A program made the position numbers and the translations under genes. Below, piece by piece: positions 1-11,125 of a DNA stretch of 64,000 nucleotides (position 1 is its first letter; each line of letters opens with the position of its first letter). The notes beneath the pieces are model-generated. The model was not told the origin of the DNA, did no database searches, and worked only from the letters and a program-made list of their open reading frames with translations. This DNA is from Ulota crispa (taxonomy: Eukaryota > Streptophyta > Bryopsida > Orthotrichales > Orthotrichaceae): contig OY987243.1 in NCBI GenBank assembly GCA_963920765.1, positions 11,532,001-11,596,000 on the forward strand. The letters run 5' to 3'.

Positions 1-204
1 GGCACCTTTTACATTAACAACACGAAGCCATGAAGAGAATCTCTCATGCACCATATCTTGTCCTTGAACTAAAAGGCCATCATTTGGAGGCAACAGCTTT
101 TGTTTGTAATGTAAAGAGGAATGTAATATTGTGAAAAGGAAATCATAAGCAGTAAGCCGTGATTTATTTTGTTAAAATAATAAATTTCACCTATAATTGT
201 GTAC
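1..204. other. Unassigned DNA left of the first CACTA element
   Basis: AT-rich sequence with no reading frame or repeat that I recognise. Its last three bases before the transposon (ATA, 205-207) are repeated after it at 3182-3184. This flank and the sequence starting at 3185 were therefore contiguous before the insertion. Confidence 0.5.
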
Positions 205-359
205 ATACACTAGTAGAAAACTCCTTCCAAAACAACAGAAAACCAACAGTTTCTTGTTGATTTGGGCACTTGCCCACGCTAATTGACTAATTTAACAGAA
301 TTCTATAAAAAACTAAATACGTTCTGTTGATTTGGACACCATTATCTAAATCAACTGAA

Positions 360-1030
360 ATTTTAGAATCTTTTGAAGATCTTTTGGGAATTTTTTGTGA
401 ATCTTTCAGAATCTTCAAGAATCTTTTGGGAATCATTGAGAATGTTTGAGAATGTTTGAGAATAATTGAAAATGTTTGAGAATGTTTGAGAATCTTTGAG
501 AATCTTTTGGAATCTTTGAGAATCTTTTCAAGTTTTTTTGGAATCTTTGAGAATGTTTGAGAACAATTGAGAATGTTTGAGAATGTTTGAGAATCTTTGA
601 GAATGTTTGAGAACAATTGAGAATGTTTGAGAATGTTTGAGAATGTTTGAGAATGTTTGAGAATGTTTGAGAATGTTTGAGAATGTTTGAGAATGTTTGA
701 GAATCTTTTAGGAATCTTTGAGAATCTTTTGGAATCTTTGGGAATCTTTTCAAGTTTTTTTGGAATGTTTGAGAATGTTTGAGAATGTTTGAGAATGTTT
801 GAGAATGTTTGAGAATCTTTTAGAAATCTTTGAGAATCTTTGAGAATCTTTGAAAATCATTTGGAATCTTAGGGAATCTTTTCAAGTATTTTGGAATCTT
901 TGAGAATGTTTGAGAACAATTGAGAATCTTTGAGAATCTTTGGGAATCTTTTGAAAATCTTTTTTGAAATTCAAAAAATCTTTGAAAATCTCTAAGAATT
1001 TTCAACAACCTTTTTGGAATCTTTGAGAAT
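360..1030. repeat. 10-bp minisatellite inside CACTA copy 1
   Basis: Irregular tandem array of units such as GAATGTTTGA, GAATCTTTGA, GAATCTTTTG and GAACAATTGA. The purest run of identical units is about 600-700. Read on the minus strand it gives repetitive open frames (FSNILKHSQT-like). These reflect the array, not a conserved protein. The matching array in copy 2 (10140-11125) is longer, which accounts for much of the length difference between the elements. Confidence 0.9.
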
Positions 1031-1904
1031 CTTTTTAAAATCTTTATGAAATTTGTTAAAGTACTTCAAAATACTTATAGAAATAGAATCTCTTAGACTA
1101 AATTAGAGTCCTTCAGGAATCTTTTTGTAAATCATCAAAATACTTTCAAAAAAACTATCACAATAGTTTAGGTTTGTTTTTGAAATCTTTCTAAAATCTT
1201 TTTGGACCTCATTAAATTTTTTTGAAGTTTTAAAAAATAAAAGAAGTTTTCAAAAAAAAAGAATCTTTTAGAAGTTTGAGTGTACATTGACTGGTTTTAT
1301 TTTCTTTACTTTTCACAATTTGGTAGGATTTAAAATTAGCAGCCTTTAAAGTCAAGTAAAAACATGACCATAATAACAAAAAACTCAACAGTTTTTTGTT
1401 GATCTAGATACTTTTGGACACAACTTCACTAATTCAACAAAATTTTATATAAAAAGTACAACATTTTGTTGTTTTAAATACCAAAATTTCTTTACAAACA
1501 AATATAAAAGATGCTCCTCAATTCTTTGAAGAAATCATAAATGTCCCTTAAGGATTAAAAGTACCAAAAATATCTTTGTGTTACATGATAACCAAGTGTA
1601 TAGTTTAATGCAAATTCTTACAAGAAACCAAAGGTGATTTTTACATTTCAAATAACACAAGGATATATTTAACATTTCAAAATAGAAGAGTTTTTTATTA
1701 ATTTTCCAAAATAATAGGAGTATATTTGATATTCCTACAAAAAATAAGGACTATTTTTTATGTTTCACATATTTTCGGCGTAAACTTGATATTTTGAAAG
1801 ACTTAAAGGGTATTTTTAGTATTTTTCCTTCTATTACTAACCAAATGAATTAAAAAAAAACAATCTTATAAAATATTTTTATAAGTTTTAAAAGATGGAA
1901 ATTG

Positions 1905-2299
1905 ATATGTGTACCACACCCTTCCAATTACTACACCATACCACGGGGTAAATTTTAGATTTCTACCATCAAAAAGCTGAATTTGAAAATTTTGAATTCA
2001 GATTTGGATTTAAAGACCATGGTATTGTCTAGAACCATAAAAAAAGTTGCAATTCAACAACACCCAATGAAAAAGTTTAGTTAGGGAGAAAATTGTTAAT
2101 TTTACTTTTGTTTGTAAAAAAAGATAAGCTTTTTCATTGGGTGTTGTTGAATTGCAACCTTTTTCATGGTCCTAGACAATATCATGGTCTCTAAGTCCAA
2201 ATTTGATTTCAAAATTCTCAAACTCAAATTTTTGATGGTAGAAATCTAAAATTTCCTCGGGGGTGTGGTACAGTAGTTCAAAAGGTGTGGTTCACATAT
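1905..2299. mobile_element. Foldback MITE nested in CACTA copy 1
   Basis: Arms of about 180 bp are inverted around a short centre near 2100. The outer ends read ATATGTGTACCACACC on the left and GGTGTGGTTCACATAT on the right. The inner parts of the arms share AGTTGCAATTCAACAACACC (left) with its inverse (right). The same insertion is present in CACTA copy 2 at about 8881-9274, so it predates the duplication of the CACTA element. A one-armed relative lies at 36170-36305. The superfamily is not clear because I cannot define a target duplication. Confidence 0.75.
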
Positions 2300-3184
2300 T
2301 AATGCCCTTACAAAATATCCAAAACTATTCAAAAGTCAATAGAATTTTGATTTTATAATTACAAGGTTTTAATTCCGTAACTTTTCACGACTTCATGTTA
2401 TTTGAAGCTATCAAACTATGGAGGCTATTTTAACAAAATAAGGTTCTTTTTACAAAGAAACTAGCACTAAATAATGTTTGTTAATGAATCCAACCTTTGC
2501 CTGCAACAATCCTTATGAGATTTGTGAATTCCAAAAAAAATTTATAAACAAAATCAAAAGGATGGAAATAAACAATTTATTTAAAATTTCTAAACACCTT
2601 CTGTGATTTTAGCTCATAAGTTTTGATAAAAAGATTGAAATCCAAAAAAAATTGATGGAGGTGAAAGTAAAATACATTTATCAACTTTTCTTAGTTCTAA
2701 GTTTTTTGAAAAAAAGTCTTTTAATGGGCAGAAATAGCCTCCAAAGTCTACTGGATTACTAAAGACATGAACATTTAATGTACAAATAGAATCAAAATAC
2801 CAATGTGTGCATGTGCATTTGCACATTCTCTGGTGGTTTTGAGAATGTGCTAAAGTTGTGGAATGTGAGAGGAGAGGTGGAGGGTTCAAACCCCGCTACC
2901 GGTAGCTGCTCAAAAGTTTGAGCAGCTGCCCATCCCGTAAAAAGTTCACATTTTTGTAAAATAAAATAAATTCTATGAAAAAAAAAAATTTAAATGAAAA
3001 GAAATAGAATTGAACAACATAAAATACGTAATAGAAATCAACAACAAATTAACAGAAAATTGTAAATAATCAACAAAAAATCAACAAAAAAGTACCCAAA
3101 TCAACTTGACTAAATTCACAGAAAAAATCAACAGTTTTTGGTTGAAATTTTGTGGATTTTGTGCTAAATTTTCTACTAGTGATA

Positions 3185-3829
3185 GGGTCCTAAAATTGTG
3201 CATTTTCAACTATCATCTTTTGAAAAACTTGCTATTTTTTTAAATTATTTTATTGGTTTTGAGTTGAGAATCATTTCCTGCTCACATAATCTTGAATCAC
3301 CACTCATGGCTCACTGTTTTACGCTCATCAAATAGTGTTGTCTCTAATGTAAAGGGAAAAGAGGTCACAAATTTGAATGTTGTATTTTTTAAATACACTA
3401 AAATAATGTTAAAATAATGAAATCAATTGCTTGGGAGGATTTTGGCCTAATGGTCCTTCAAAATTTTAGTCAAACCCACCCCTTTTGCTAAGCTTGATAC
3501 AAATTTAGAGGACCCAAAAATTGTGCACTTGCATTGCTATAATGGACAAAACTGTAGATCACTTCATTTATTTATTTTTCTTCTCTTTTGAAAGATTTTT
3601 TTTAATATAAAGTGGCATTGCTTAGTCTTCTCAATTTCCATAATAAGCATTGGGTAAAATATTCCTCTACATGGCTTCTTGCCTCTACTGTACAAGGGCC
3701 TTAGTTGCACCTAACAATATACATTCACACTAATGATTCTACACTGGGTTTGGCTTGAACTTATTTTTGAAGATGCCATTGTATGTTTGGTGATGCAAAT
3801 CCATTTTTCAAGTTCCTTTGATGATGCTC
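3185..3829. other. Spacer between the CACTA elements, no recognised content
   Basis: AT-rich sequence with no supported gene or repeat family. An almost exact copy lies at 6053-6697 beyond the N gap, most likely because the same genomic segment was assembled twice. Confidence 0.5.
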
Positions 3830-3832
3830 TTA

Positions 3833-4241
3833 GGGCATCATCAATCTAGCATTGGAAACGACCCAGCAAAAAGATTACTATTTTTGTATTGGTGTATAAT
3901 TAGAATGTGAAATTACTAACATTGGAAGCGTATACAAAAACTTGTCAAATAAATAAAATTACAAATGGTATTAGATATTGGACAATCAAAATAACGCCCA
4001 TTGAAAAATAGATAAAGGACAAACAACATGGCAAACCATGCCTACTAAAGAAAATCCAAGGTAATGGAACACCAAATAGTTATTTTTACTGTCCGATTTC
4101 CAATACCATATGTAATTTTATTTATTTGACAAGTTTTTGTATATGCTTCCAAAGATAGTAATTTCACATTCTAATCACACACAAATCAAAAAATAGTAGT
4201 CTTTTTGCGGGGTCGCTCCCAAAGCTAGATTGGTGATGCCC
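3833..4241. mobile_element. Tourist-type (PIF/Harbinger) MITE
   Basis: A 409-bp foldback begins GGGCATCATCAATCTAGCAT and ends with the inverse form, GCTAGATTGGTGATGCCC. It is flanked on both sides by the 3-bp direct repeat TTA (3830-3832, 4242-4244), the preferred PIF/Harbinger target. The two arms are similar over most of their length (shared ATAAATAAAATTAC and GTAATTTTATTTAT blocks). It has no coding capacity. The second assembled copy is at 6701-7109. Confidence 0.88.
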
Positions 4242-4474
4242 TTAGGCCCAAAGGTTCACACTATGTCTTGCAACTCAAATCCTAGCTTCATTGGAATATT
4301 GAGGATAATAAAGAAGAGCTCAAAAATTTATGAGTATTTCAATTAAAAATATTGGTGAGAGTTGGGCTAAAAGTTGGATCGAGCAAAATAGTTGACTTGT
4401 ATCACCTTCATGATATCAAAACTTTGAAAAGAAGTTGCTATTTATGCACATTGCAATGAATGAAGATGTGGAAC

Positions 4475-4800
4475 TTAACCCTTAAAGGACACATCATGCC
4501 GATGCAACTAGTAGAATACGAGGTATTTTTCTTGTATTTGGAATAGATTCACACCTTTACTGCATTTGAGATCAACAAAGAAGTTGGAGAATAGCTAAAA
4601 GCGATTCTAGTGAGCTACTTGAGATCCCAAACTAAAACTTCTTATTGGTAGCAAATATTGATTATATGGCAGCGTATATACTGTGCCTATAGTCATTTGA
4701 GGATTAAGGCATAGTGTGAATTGCCAAAGTCCCAACTTCTTGCTCTGAACCAACTGGATTATGAATTGGGAGCTAAATTTGTGGTCATTAAATAGTGCAT
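4475..4800. repeat. Dispersed repeat starting TTAACCCTTAAAGG
   Basis: Begins TTAACCCTTAAAGGACAC and continues with a block (TTTTTCTTGTATTTGGAATAG, then TTCACACCTTTACTGCATTTG) that recurs at 58290-58680. The TTAACCC end suggests a relative of the TTAA-flanked elements described below, but I could not find a matching opposite end. Its second assembled copy starts at about 7343. Confidence 0.5.
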
Positions 4801-4807
4801 AGCCTTC

Positions 4808-4988
4808 TTAACCCTTGGAGGATTGTTGTCCCCTTGGTGGATAAATGAGATTTTGGGCATGTACCTATGGCAAAACTACTTTGTGTGATTTTTTGAAACT
4901 TTTATTGAAGATGGGAATTTAAAGATTGATGAGGGCATCTAATTTTTCTTCATTCCAACATTCAACAAATAAGTTATGTAAGAACTTA
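4808..4988 (+). mobile_element. Left part of a TTAA-flanked element, split by CACTA copy 2
   Basis: Begins TTAACCCTTGGAGG followed by the family's diagnostic left-end block (TTGTCCCCTTGG, GGGCATGTACCTATGG, AAACTTTTATTGAAG). It runs until TTA at 4986-4988, where CACTA copy 2 begins. The alignment to intact copies (for example 34258-35193) resumes at 11298, directly after the CACTA element and its second TTA, and ends at 12047. The two parts together give about 930 bp, the normal family length. The same left part is assembled a second time at about 7677-7856. Confidence 0.85.
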
Positions 4989-5498
4989 CACTAGTAGAAA
5001 ATTTAGCACAAAATCAATAGAATTTCAACCAAAAACTGTTGATTTTTTTTATGAATTTGGTCAAGTTGATTTGGGTACTTTTTGTTGATTTTCTGTTGAT
5101 TATTTACAATTTTCTGTTAATTTGTTGTTGAATTCTATTACGTATTTTATGTTGTTCAATTCTATATTTTATTATTAATTAATTTTTTTTTCACAGAATT
5201 TGCTTTTATTTTACAAAAATGTGAACTTTTTACGGGACGGGCAGTTGCCCGAACTTCCAAGCAGCTGCCCAAACTCTGGGGCAGCTGCCCAAGCCCTCAA
5301 GCAGCTGCCCGAGCCCGTGGGGGGCTGCTCGAACTTCCAAGCAGCTACCCTAGCCCTTGGGGAGCTCTTCGAACTTCCGAGCAGCTGCTTGAACCCCCGG
5401 GCAGTTGTTCGTAGCGGGGTTTGAACCCTCCACCTCTCCTCTCACATTCCACAACTTTAGCACATTCTCAAAACCACCAGAGAATGTGCAAATGCACA
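4989..5498 (-). mobile_element. Start of CACTA copy 2, cut by the assembly gap
   Basis: Begins CACTAGTAGAAAA at 4989, after TTA, and matches 7857-8367 through the GC-rich subterminal repeat (5229-5416) until the sequence runs into N. It is best read as the same physical element end as at 7857, placed on the left contig. Confidence 0.8.
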
Positions 5499-5698
5499 NN
5501 NNNNNNNNNNNNNNNNNNNNNNNNNNNNNNNNNNNNNNNNNNNNNNNNNNNNNNNNNNNNNNNNNNNNNNNNNNNNNNNNNNNNNNNNNNNNNNNNNNNN
5601 NNNNNNNNNNNNNNNNNNNNNNNNNNNNNNNNNNNNNNNNNNNNNNNNNNNNNNNNNNNNNNNNNNNNNNNNNNNNNNNNNNNNNNNNNNNNNNNNNN
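5499..5698. other. 200-bp assembly gap (N)
   Basis: Exactly 200 undetermined bases, a size typical of an arbitrary scaffold gap. The sequence on the left (2831-5498) is repeated on the right (5699-8367), so the gap probably joins two overlapping contig ends and has no real length. Reading frames that cross it have no meaning. Confidence 0.97.
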
Positions 5699-8367
5699 TG
5701 GTGGTTTTGAGAATGTGCTAAAGTTGTGGAATGTGAGAGGAGAGGTGGAGGGTTCAAACCCCGCTACCGGTAGCTGCTCAAAAGTTTGAGCAGCTGCCCA
5801 TCCCGTAAAAAGTTCACATTTTTGTAAAATAAAATAAATTCTATGAAAAAAAAAAATTTAAATGAAAAGAAATAGAATTGAACAACATAAAATACGTAAT
5901 AGAAATCAACAACAAATTAACAGAAAATTGTAAATAATCAACAAAAAATCAACAAAAAAGTACCCAAATCAACTTGACTAAATTCACAGAAAAAATCAAC
6001 AGTTTTTGGTTGAAATTTTGTGGATTTTGTGCTAAATTTTCTACTAGTGATAGGGTCCTAAAATTGTGCATTTTCAACTATCATCTTTTGAAAAACTTGC
6101 TATTTTTTTAAATTATTTTATTGGTTTTGAGTTGAGAATCATTTCCTGCTCACATAATCTTGAATCACCACTCATGGCTCACTGTTTTACGCTCATCAAA
6201 TAGTGTTGTCTCTAATGTAAAGGGAAAAGAGGTCACAAATTTGAATGTTGTATTTTTTAAATACACTAAAATAATGTTAAAATAATGAAATCAATTGCTT
6301 GGGAGGATTTTGGCCTAATGGTCCTTCAAAATTTTAGTCAAACCCACCCCTTTTGCTAAGCTTGATACAAATTTAGAGGACCCAAAAATTGTGCACTTGC
6401 ATTGCTATAATGGACAAAACTGTAGATCACTTCATTTATTTATTTTTCTTCTCTTTTGAAAGATTTTTTTTAATATAAAGTGGCATTGCTTAGTCTTCTC
6501 AATTTCCATAATAAGCATTGGGTAAAATATTCCTCTACATGGCTTCTTGCCTCTACTGTACAAGGGCCTTAGTTGCACCTAACAATATACATTCACACTA
6601 ATGATTCTACACTGGGTTTGGCTTGAACTTATTTTTGAAGATGCCATTGTATGTTTGGTGATGCAAATCCATTTTTCAAGTTCCTTTGATGATGCTCTTA
6701 GGGCATCATCAATCTAGCATTGGAAACGACCCAGCAAAAAGATTACTATTTTTGTATTGGTGTATAATTAGAATGTGAAATTACTAACATTGGAAGCGTA
6801 TACAAAAACTTGTCAAATAAATAAAATTACAAATGGTATTAGATATTGGACAATCAAAATAACGCCCATTGAAAAATAGATAAAGGACAAACAACATGGC
6901 AAACCATGCCTACTAAAGAAAATCCAAGGTAATGGAACACCAAATAGTTATTTTTACTGTCCGATTTCCAATACCATATGTAATTTTATTTATTTGACAA
7001 GTTTTTGTATATGCTTCCAAAGATAGTAATTTCACATTCTAATCACACACAAATCAAAAAATAGTAGTCTTTTTGCGGGGTCGCTCCCAAAGCTAGATTG
7101 GTGATGCCCTTAGGCCCAAAGGTTCACACTATGTCTTGCAACTCAAATCCTAGCTTCATTGGAATATTGAGGATAATAAAGAAGAGCTCAAAAATTTATG
7201 AGTATTTCAATTAAAAATATTGGTGAGAGTTGGGCTAAAAGTTGGATCGAGCAAAATAGTTGACTTGTATCACCTTCATGATATCAAAACTTTGAAAAGA
7301 AGTTGCTATTTATGCACATTGCAATGAATGAAGATGTGGAACTTAACCCTTAAAGGACACATCATGCCGATGCAACTAGTAGAATACGAGGTATTTTTCT
7401 TGTATTTGGAATAGATTCACACCTTTACTGCATTTGAGATCAACAAAGAAGTTGGAGAATAGCTAAAAGCGATTCTAGTGAGCTACTTGAGATCCCAAAC
7501 TAAAACTTCTTATTGGTAGCAAATATTGATTATATGGCAGCGTATATACTGTGCCTATAGTCATTTGAGGATTAAGGCATAGTGTGAATTGCCAAAGTCC
7601 CAACTTCTTGCTCTGAACCAACTGGATTATGAATTGGGAGCTAAATTTGTGGTCATTAAATAGTGCATAGCCTTCTTAACCCTTGGAGGATTGTTGTCCC
7701 CTTGGTGGATAAATGAGATTTTGGGCATGTACCTATGGCAAAACTACTTTGTGTGATTTTTTGAAACTTTTATTGAAGATGGGAATTTAAAGATTGATGA
7801 GGGCATCTAATTTTTCTTCATTCCAACATTCAACAAATAAGTTATGTAAGAACTTACACTAGTAGAAAATTTAGCACAAAATCAATAGAATTTCAACCAA
7901 AAACTGTTGATTTTTTTTATGAATTTGGTCAAGTTGATTTGGGTACTTTTTTGTTGATTTTCTGTTGATTATTTACAATTTTCTGTTAATTTGTTGTTGA
8001 ATTCTATTACGTATTTTATGTTGTTCAATTCTATATTTTATTATTAATTAATTTTTTTTTCACAGAATTTGCTTTTATTTTACAAAAATGTGAACTTTTT
8101 ACGGGACGGGCAGTTGCCCGAACTTCCAAGCAGCTGCCCAAACTCTGGGGCAGCTGCCCAAGCCCTCAAGCAGCTGCCCGAGCCCGTGGGGGGCTGCTCG
8201 AACTTCCAAGCAGCTACCCTAGCCCTTGGGGAGCTCTTCGAACTTCCGAGCAGCTGCTTGAACCCCCGGGCAGTTGTTCGTAGCGGGGTTTGAACCCTCC
8301 ACCTCTCCTCTCACATTCCACAACTTTAGCACATTCTCAAAACCACCAGAGAATGTGCAAATGCACA
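5699..8367. repeat. Direct duplicate of 2831-5498, probably an unmerged contig overlap
   Basis: The 2,669 bp from 5699 match the 2,668 bp from 2831 wherever I compared them. The length difference is one T in a run near 5089 (five T) and 7958 (six T). The duplicate includes the end of CACTA copy 1 (TTTTCTACTAGTG at about 6049), the spacer, the Tourist-type MITE (6701-7109) and the start of CACTA copy 2 (7857). A real recent tandem duplication that exactly fills both contig ends is possible but much less likely. Confidence 0.88.
8098..8285. repeat. GC-rich subterminal array in CACTA copy 2
   Basis: About nine irregular units with the core GGGCAGCTGCCC or a variant, separated by GAACTTCCAAG or CCCTCAAG. 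Each core is palindromic (CAGCTG). Copy 1 keeps only about two units (2895-2935), consistent with an internal deletion. The array also appears at 5229-5416 on the left contig. Position and composition suggest the protein-binding subterminal region of a CACTA element; this is an inference. Confidence 0.75.
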
Positions 8368-8880
8368 TGCACACATTGGTATTTTGATTCTATTTGTACA
8401 TTAAATGTTCATGTCTTTAGTAATCCAGTAGACTTTGGAGGCTATTTCTGCCCATTAAAAGACTTTTTTTCAAAAAACTTAGAACTAAGAAAAGTTGATA
8501 AATGTATTTTACTTTCACCTCCATCAATTTTTTTTGGATTTCAATCTTTTTATCAAAACTTATGAGCTAAAATCACAGAAGGTGTTTAGAAATTTTAAAT
8601 AAATTGTTTATTTCCATCCTTTTGATTTTGTTTATAAATTTTTTTTGGAATTCACAAATCTCATAAGGATTGTTGCAGGCAAAGGTTGGATTCATTAACA
8701 AACATTATTTAGTGCTAGTTTCTTTGTAAAAAGAACCTTATTTTGTTAAAATAGCCTCCATAGTTTGATAGCTTCAAATAACATGAAGTCGTGAAAAGTT
8801 ACGGAATTAAAACCTTGTAATTATAAAATCAAAATTCTATTGACTTTTGAATAGTTTTGGATATTTTGTAAGGGCATTAA

Positions 8881-9274
8881 TATGTGAACCACACCTTTTG
8901 AACTACTGTACCACACCCCCGAGGAAATTTTAGATTTCTACCATCAAAAATTTGAGTTTGAGAATTTTGAAATCAAATTTGGACTTAGAGACCATGATAT
9001 TGTCTAGGACCATGAAAAAGGTTGCAATTCAACAACACCCAATGAAAAAGCTTATCTTTTTTTACAAACAAAAGTAAAATTAACAATTTTCTCCCTAACT
9101 AAACTTTTTCATTGGGTGTTGTTGAATTGCAACTTTTTTTATGGTTCTAGACAATACCATGGTCTTTAAATCCAAATCTGAATTCAAAATTTTCAAATTC
9201 AGCTTTTTGATGGTAGAAATCTAAAATTTACCCCGTGGTATGGTGTAGTAATTGGAAGGGTGTGGTACACATAT
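8881..9274. mobile_element. Foldback MITE nested in CACTA copy 2
   Basis: Inverse counterpart of the element at 1905-2299 in copy 1, with the same ends (TATGTGAACCACACC and GGTGTGGTACACATAT) and the same inverted AACAACACCCAATG blocks in the middle. Confidence 0.75.
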
Positions 9275-10139
9275 CAATTTCCATCTTTTAAAACTTATAA
9301 AAATATTTTATAAGATTGTTTTTTTTTAATTCATTTGGTTAGTAATAGAAGGAAAAATACTAAAAATACCCTTTAAGTCTTTCAAAATATCAAGTTTACG
9401 CCGAAAATATGTGAAACATAAAAAATAGTCCTTATTTTTTGTAGGAATATCAAATATACTCCTATTATTTTGGAAAATTAATAAAAAACTCTTCTATTTT
9501 GAAATGTTAAATATATCCTTGTGTTATTTGAAATGTAAAAATCACCTTTGGTTTCTTGTAAGAATTTGCATTAAACTATACACTTGGTTATCATGTAACA
9601 CAAAGATATTTTTGGTACTTTTAATCCTTAAGGGACATTTATGATTTCTTCAAAGAATTGAGGAGCATCTTTTATATTTGTTTGTAAAGAAATTTTGGTA
9701 TTTAAAACAACAAAATGTTGTACTTTTTATATAAAATTTTGTTGAATTAGTGAAGTTGTGTCCAAAAGTATCTAGATCAACAAAAAACTGTTGAGTTTTT
9801 TGTTATTATGGTCATGTTTTTACTTGACTTTAAAGGCTGCTAATTTTAAATCCTACCAAATTGTGAAAAGTAAAGAAAATAAAACCAGTCAATGTACACT
9901 CAAACTTCTAAAAGATTCTTTTTTTTTGAAAACTTCTTTTATTTTTTAAAACTTCAAAAAAATTTAATGAGGTCCAAAAAGATTTTAGAAAGATTTCAAA
10001 AACAAACCTAAACTATTGTGATAGTTTTTTTGAAAGTATTTTGATGATTTACAAAAAGATTCCTGAAGGACTCTAATTTAGTCTAAGAGATTCTATTTCT
10101 ATAAGTATTTTGAAGTACTTTAACAAATTTCATAAAGAT

Positions 10140-11125
10140 TTTAAAAAGATTCTCAAAGATTCCAAAAAGGTTGTTGAAAATTCTTAGAGATTTTCAAAGA
10201 TTTTTTGAATTTCAAAAAAGATTTTCAAAAGATTCCCAAAGATTCTCAAAGATTCTCAATTGTTCTCAAACATTCTCAAAGATTCCAAAATACTTGAAAA
10301 GATTCCCTAAGATTCCAAATGATTTTCAAAGATTCTCAAAGATTCTCAAAGATTTCTAAAAGATTCTCAAACATTCTCAAACATTCTCAAACATTCTCAA
10401 ACATTCTCAAACATTCCAAAAAAACTTGAAAAGATTCCCAAAGATTCCAAAAGATTCTCAAAGATTCCTAAAAGATTCTCAAACATTCTCAAACATTCTC
10501 AAACATTCTCAAACATTCTCAAACATTCTCAAACATTCTCAAACATTCTCAAACATTCTCAATTGTTCTCAAACATTCTCAAAGATTCTCAAACATTCTC
10601 AAACATTCTCAATTGTTCTCAAACATTCTCTAAGATTCCAAAAAAACTTGAAAAGATTCTCAAAGATTCCAAAAGATTCTCAAAGATTCTCAAACATTCT
10701 CAAACATTTTCAAACATTCTCAAACATTTTCAAACATTCTCAAACATTCTCAAACATTCTCAATTGTTCTCAAACATTCTCTAAGATTCCAAAAAAACTT
10801 GAAAAGATTCTCAAAGATTCCAAAAGATTCTCAAAGATTCCTAAAAGATTCTCAAAGATTCTCAAACATTCTCAAACATTTTCAAACATTCTCAAACATT
10901 CTCAAACATTCTCAATTGTTCTCAAACATTCTCTAAGATTCCAAAAAACTTGAAAAGATTTCCAAAGATTTGCAAAGATTCATGAAGATTCCTAAAAGAT
11001 TCTCAAAGATTCTAAAATCTCAAAAAGATTCTTAAATATTCTTAAAAATCTTGAAAAGATTCTCAATGATTCCCAAAAGATTCTTGAAGATTCTTAAAGA
11101 TTCACAAAAAATTCCCGAAAGATCT
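10140..11125. repeat. 10-bp minisatellite inside CACTA copy 2
   Basis: Tandem units such as ATTCTCAAAC, ATTCTCAAAG and ATTCCAAAAG, with higher-order repetition of an ATTGTTCTCAAAC block near 10560, 10610, 10760 and 10912. It is longer than the array in copy 1 (360-1030), so unit number changed after the copies separated. Plus-strand open frames here are products of the repeat. Confidence 0.9.

Larger units (their letters stand above)
208..3181 (+). mobile_element. Non-autonomous CACTA element, copy 1
   Basis: The element begins CACTAGTAGAAAA at 208 and ends TTTTCTACTAGTG at 3181, inverted termini typical of the plant CACTA (En/Spm) superfamily. The 3-bp duplication ATA flanks it (205-207, 3182-3184), which matches the target size of that superfamily. 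The ends carry short reiterated subterminal motifs such as CAACAG, TTGTTGA and TTGATTTGGG. Such repeats bind element-encoded proteins in known CACTA elements. Length is 2,974 bp. No frame encodes a recognisable transposase, so the element would depend on an enzyme made elsewhere. It contains a 10-bp minisatellite (360-1030), a foldback element (1905-2299) and a short remnant of the GC-rich repeat near 2895-2935. Copy 2 (7857-11294) is very similar in the opposite orientation. Confidence 0.9.

Noticed and set aside
287..1008. Minus-strand open frames encoding FSNILKHSQT-type repeats (also 10171-10953, plus strand)
   Set aside because: They are translations of a 10-bp minisatellite in a non-autonomous CACTA element. 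Repeat-unit variation breaks the frames, and no promoter or other coding feature accompanies them.
360..1030. Possible CRISPR-like array
   Set aside because: Units are about 10 bp without unique spacers, in a plant-type transposon. It is an ordinary minisatellite.
2614..2889. 91-codon frame present identically at 8290-8565
   Set aside because: Identity between the copies reflects recent duplication of the CACTA element, not protein conservation. The frame has no domain and overlaps subterminal repeat.
5350..5789. Open frames of 101-135 codons crossing the N gap
   Set aside because: They exist only because N codons are read through. The underlying sequence is probably a duplicated contig end.
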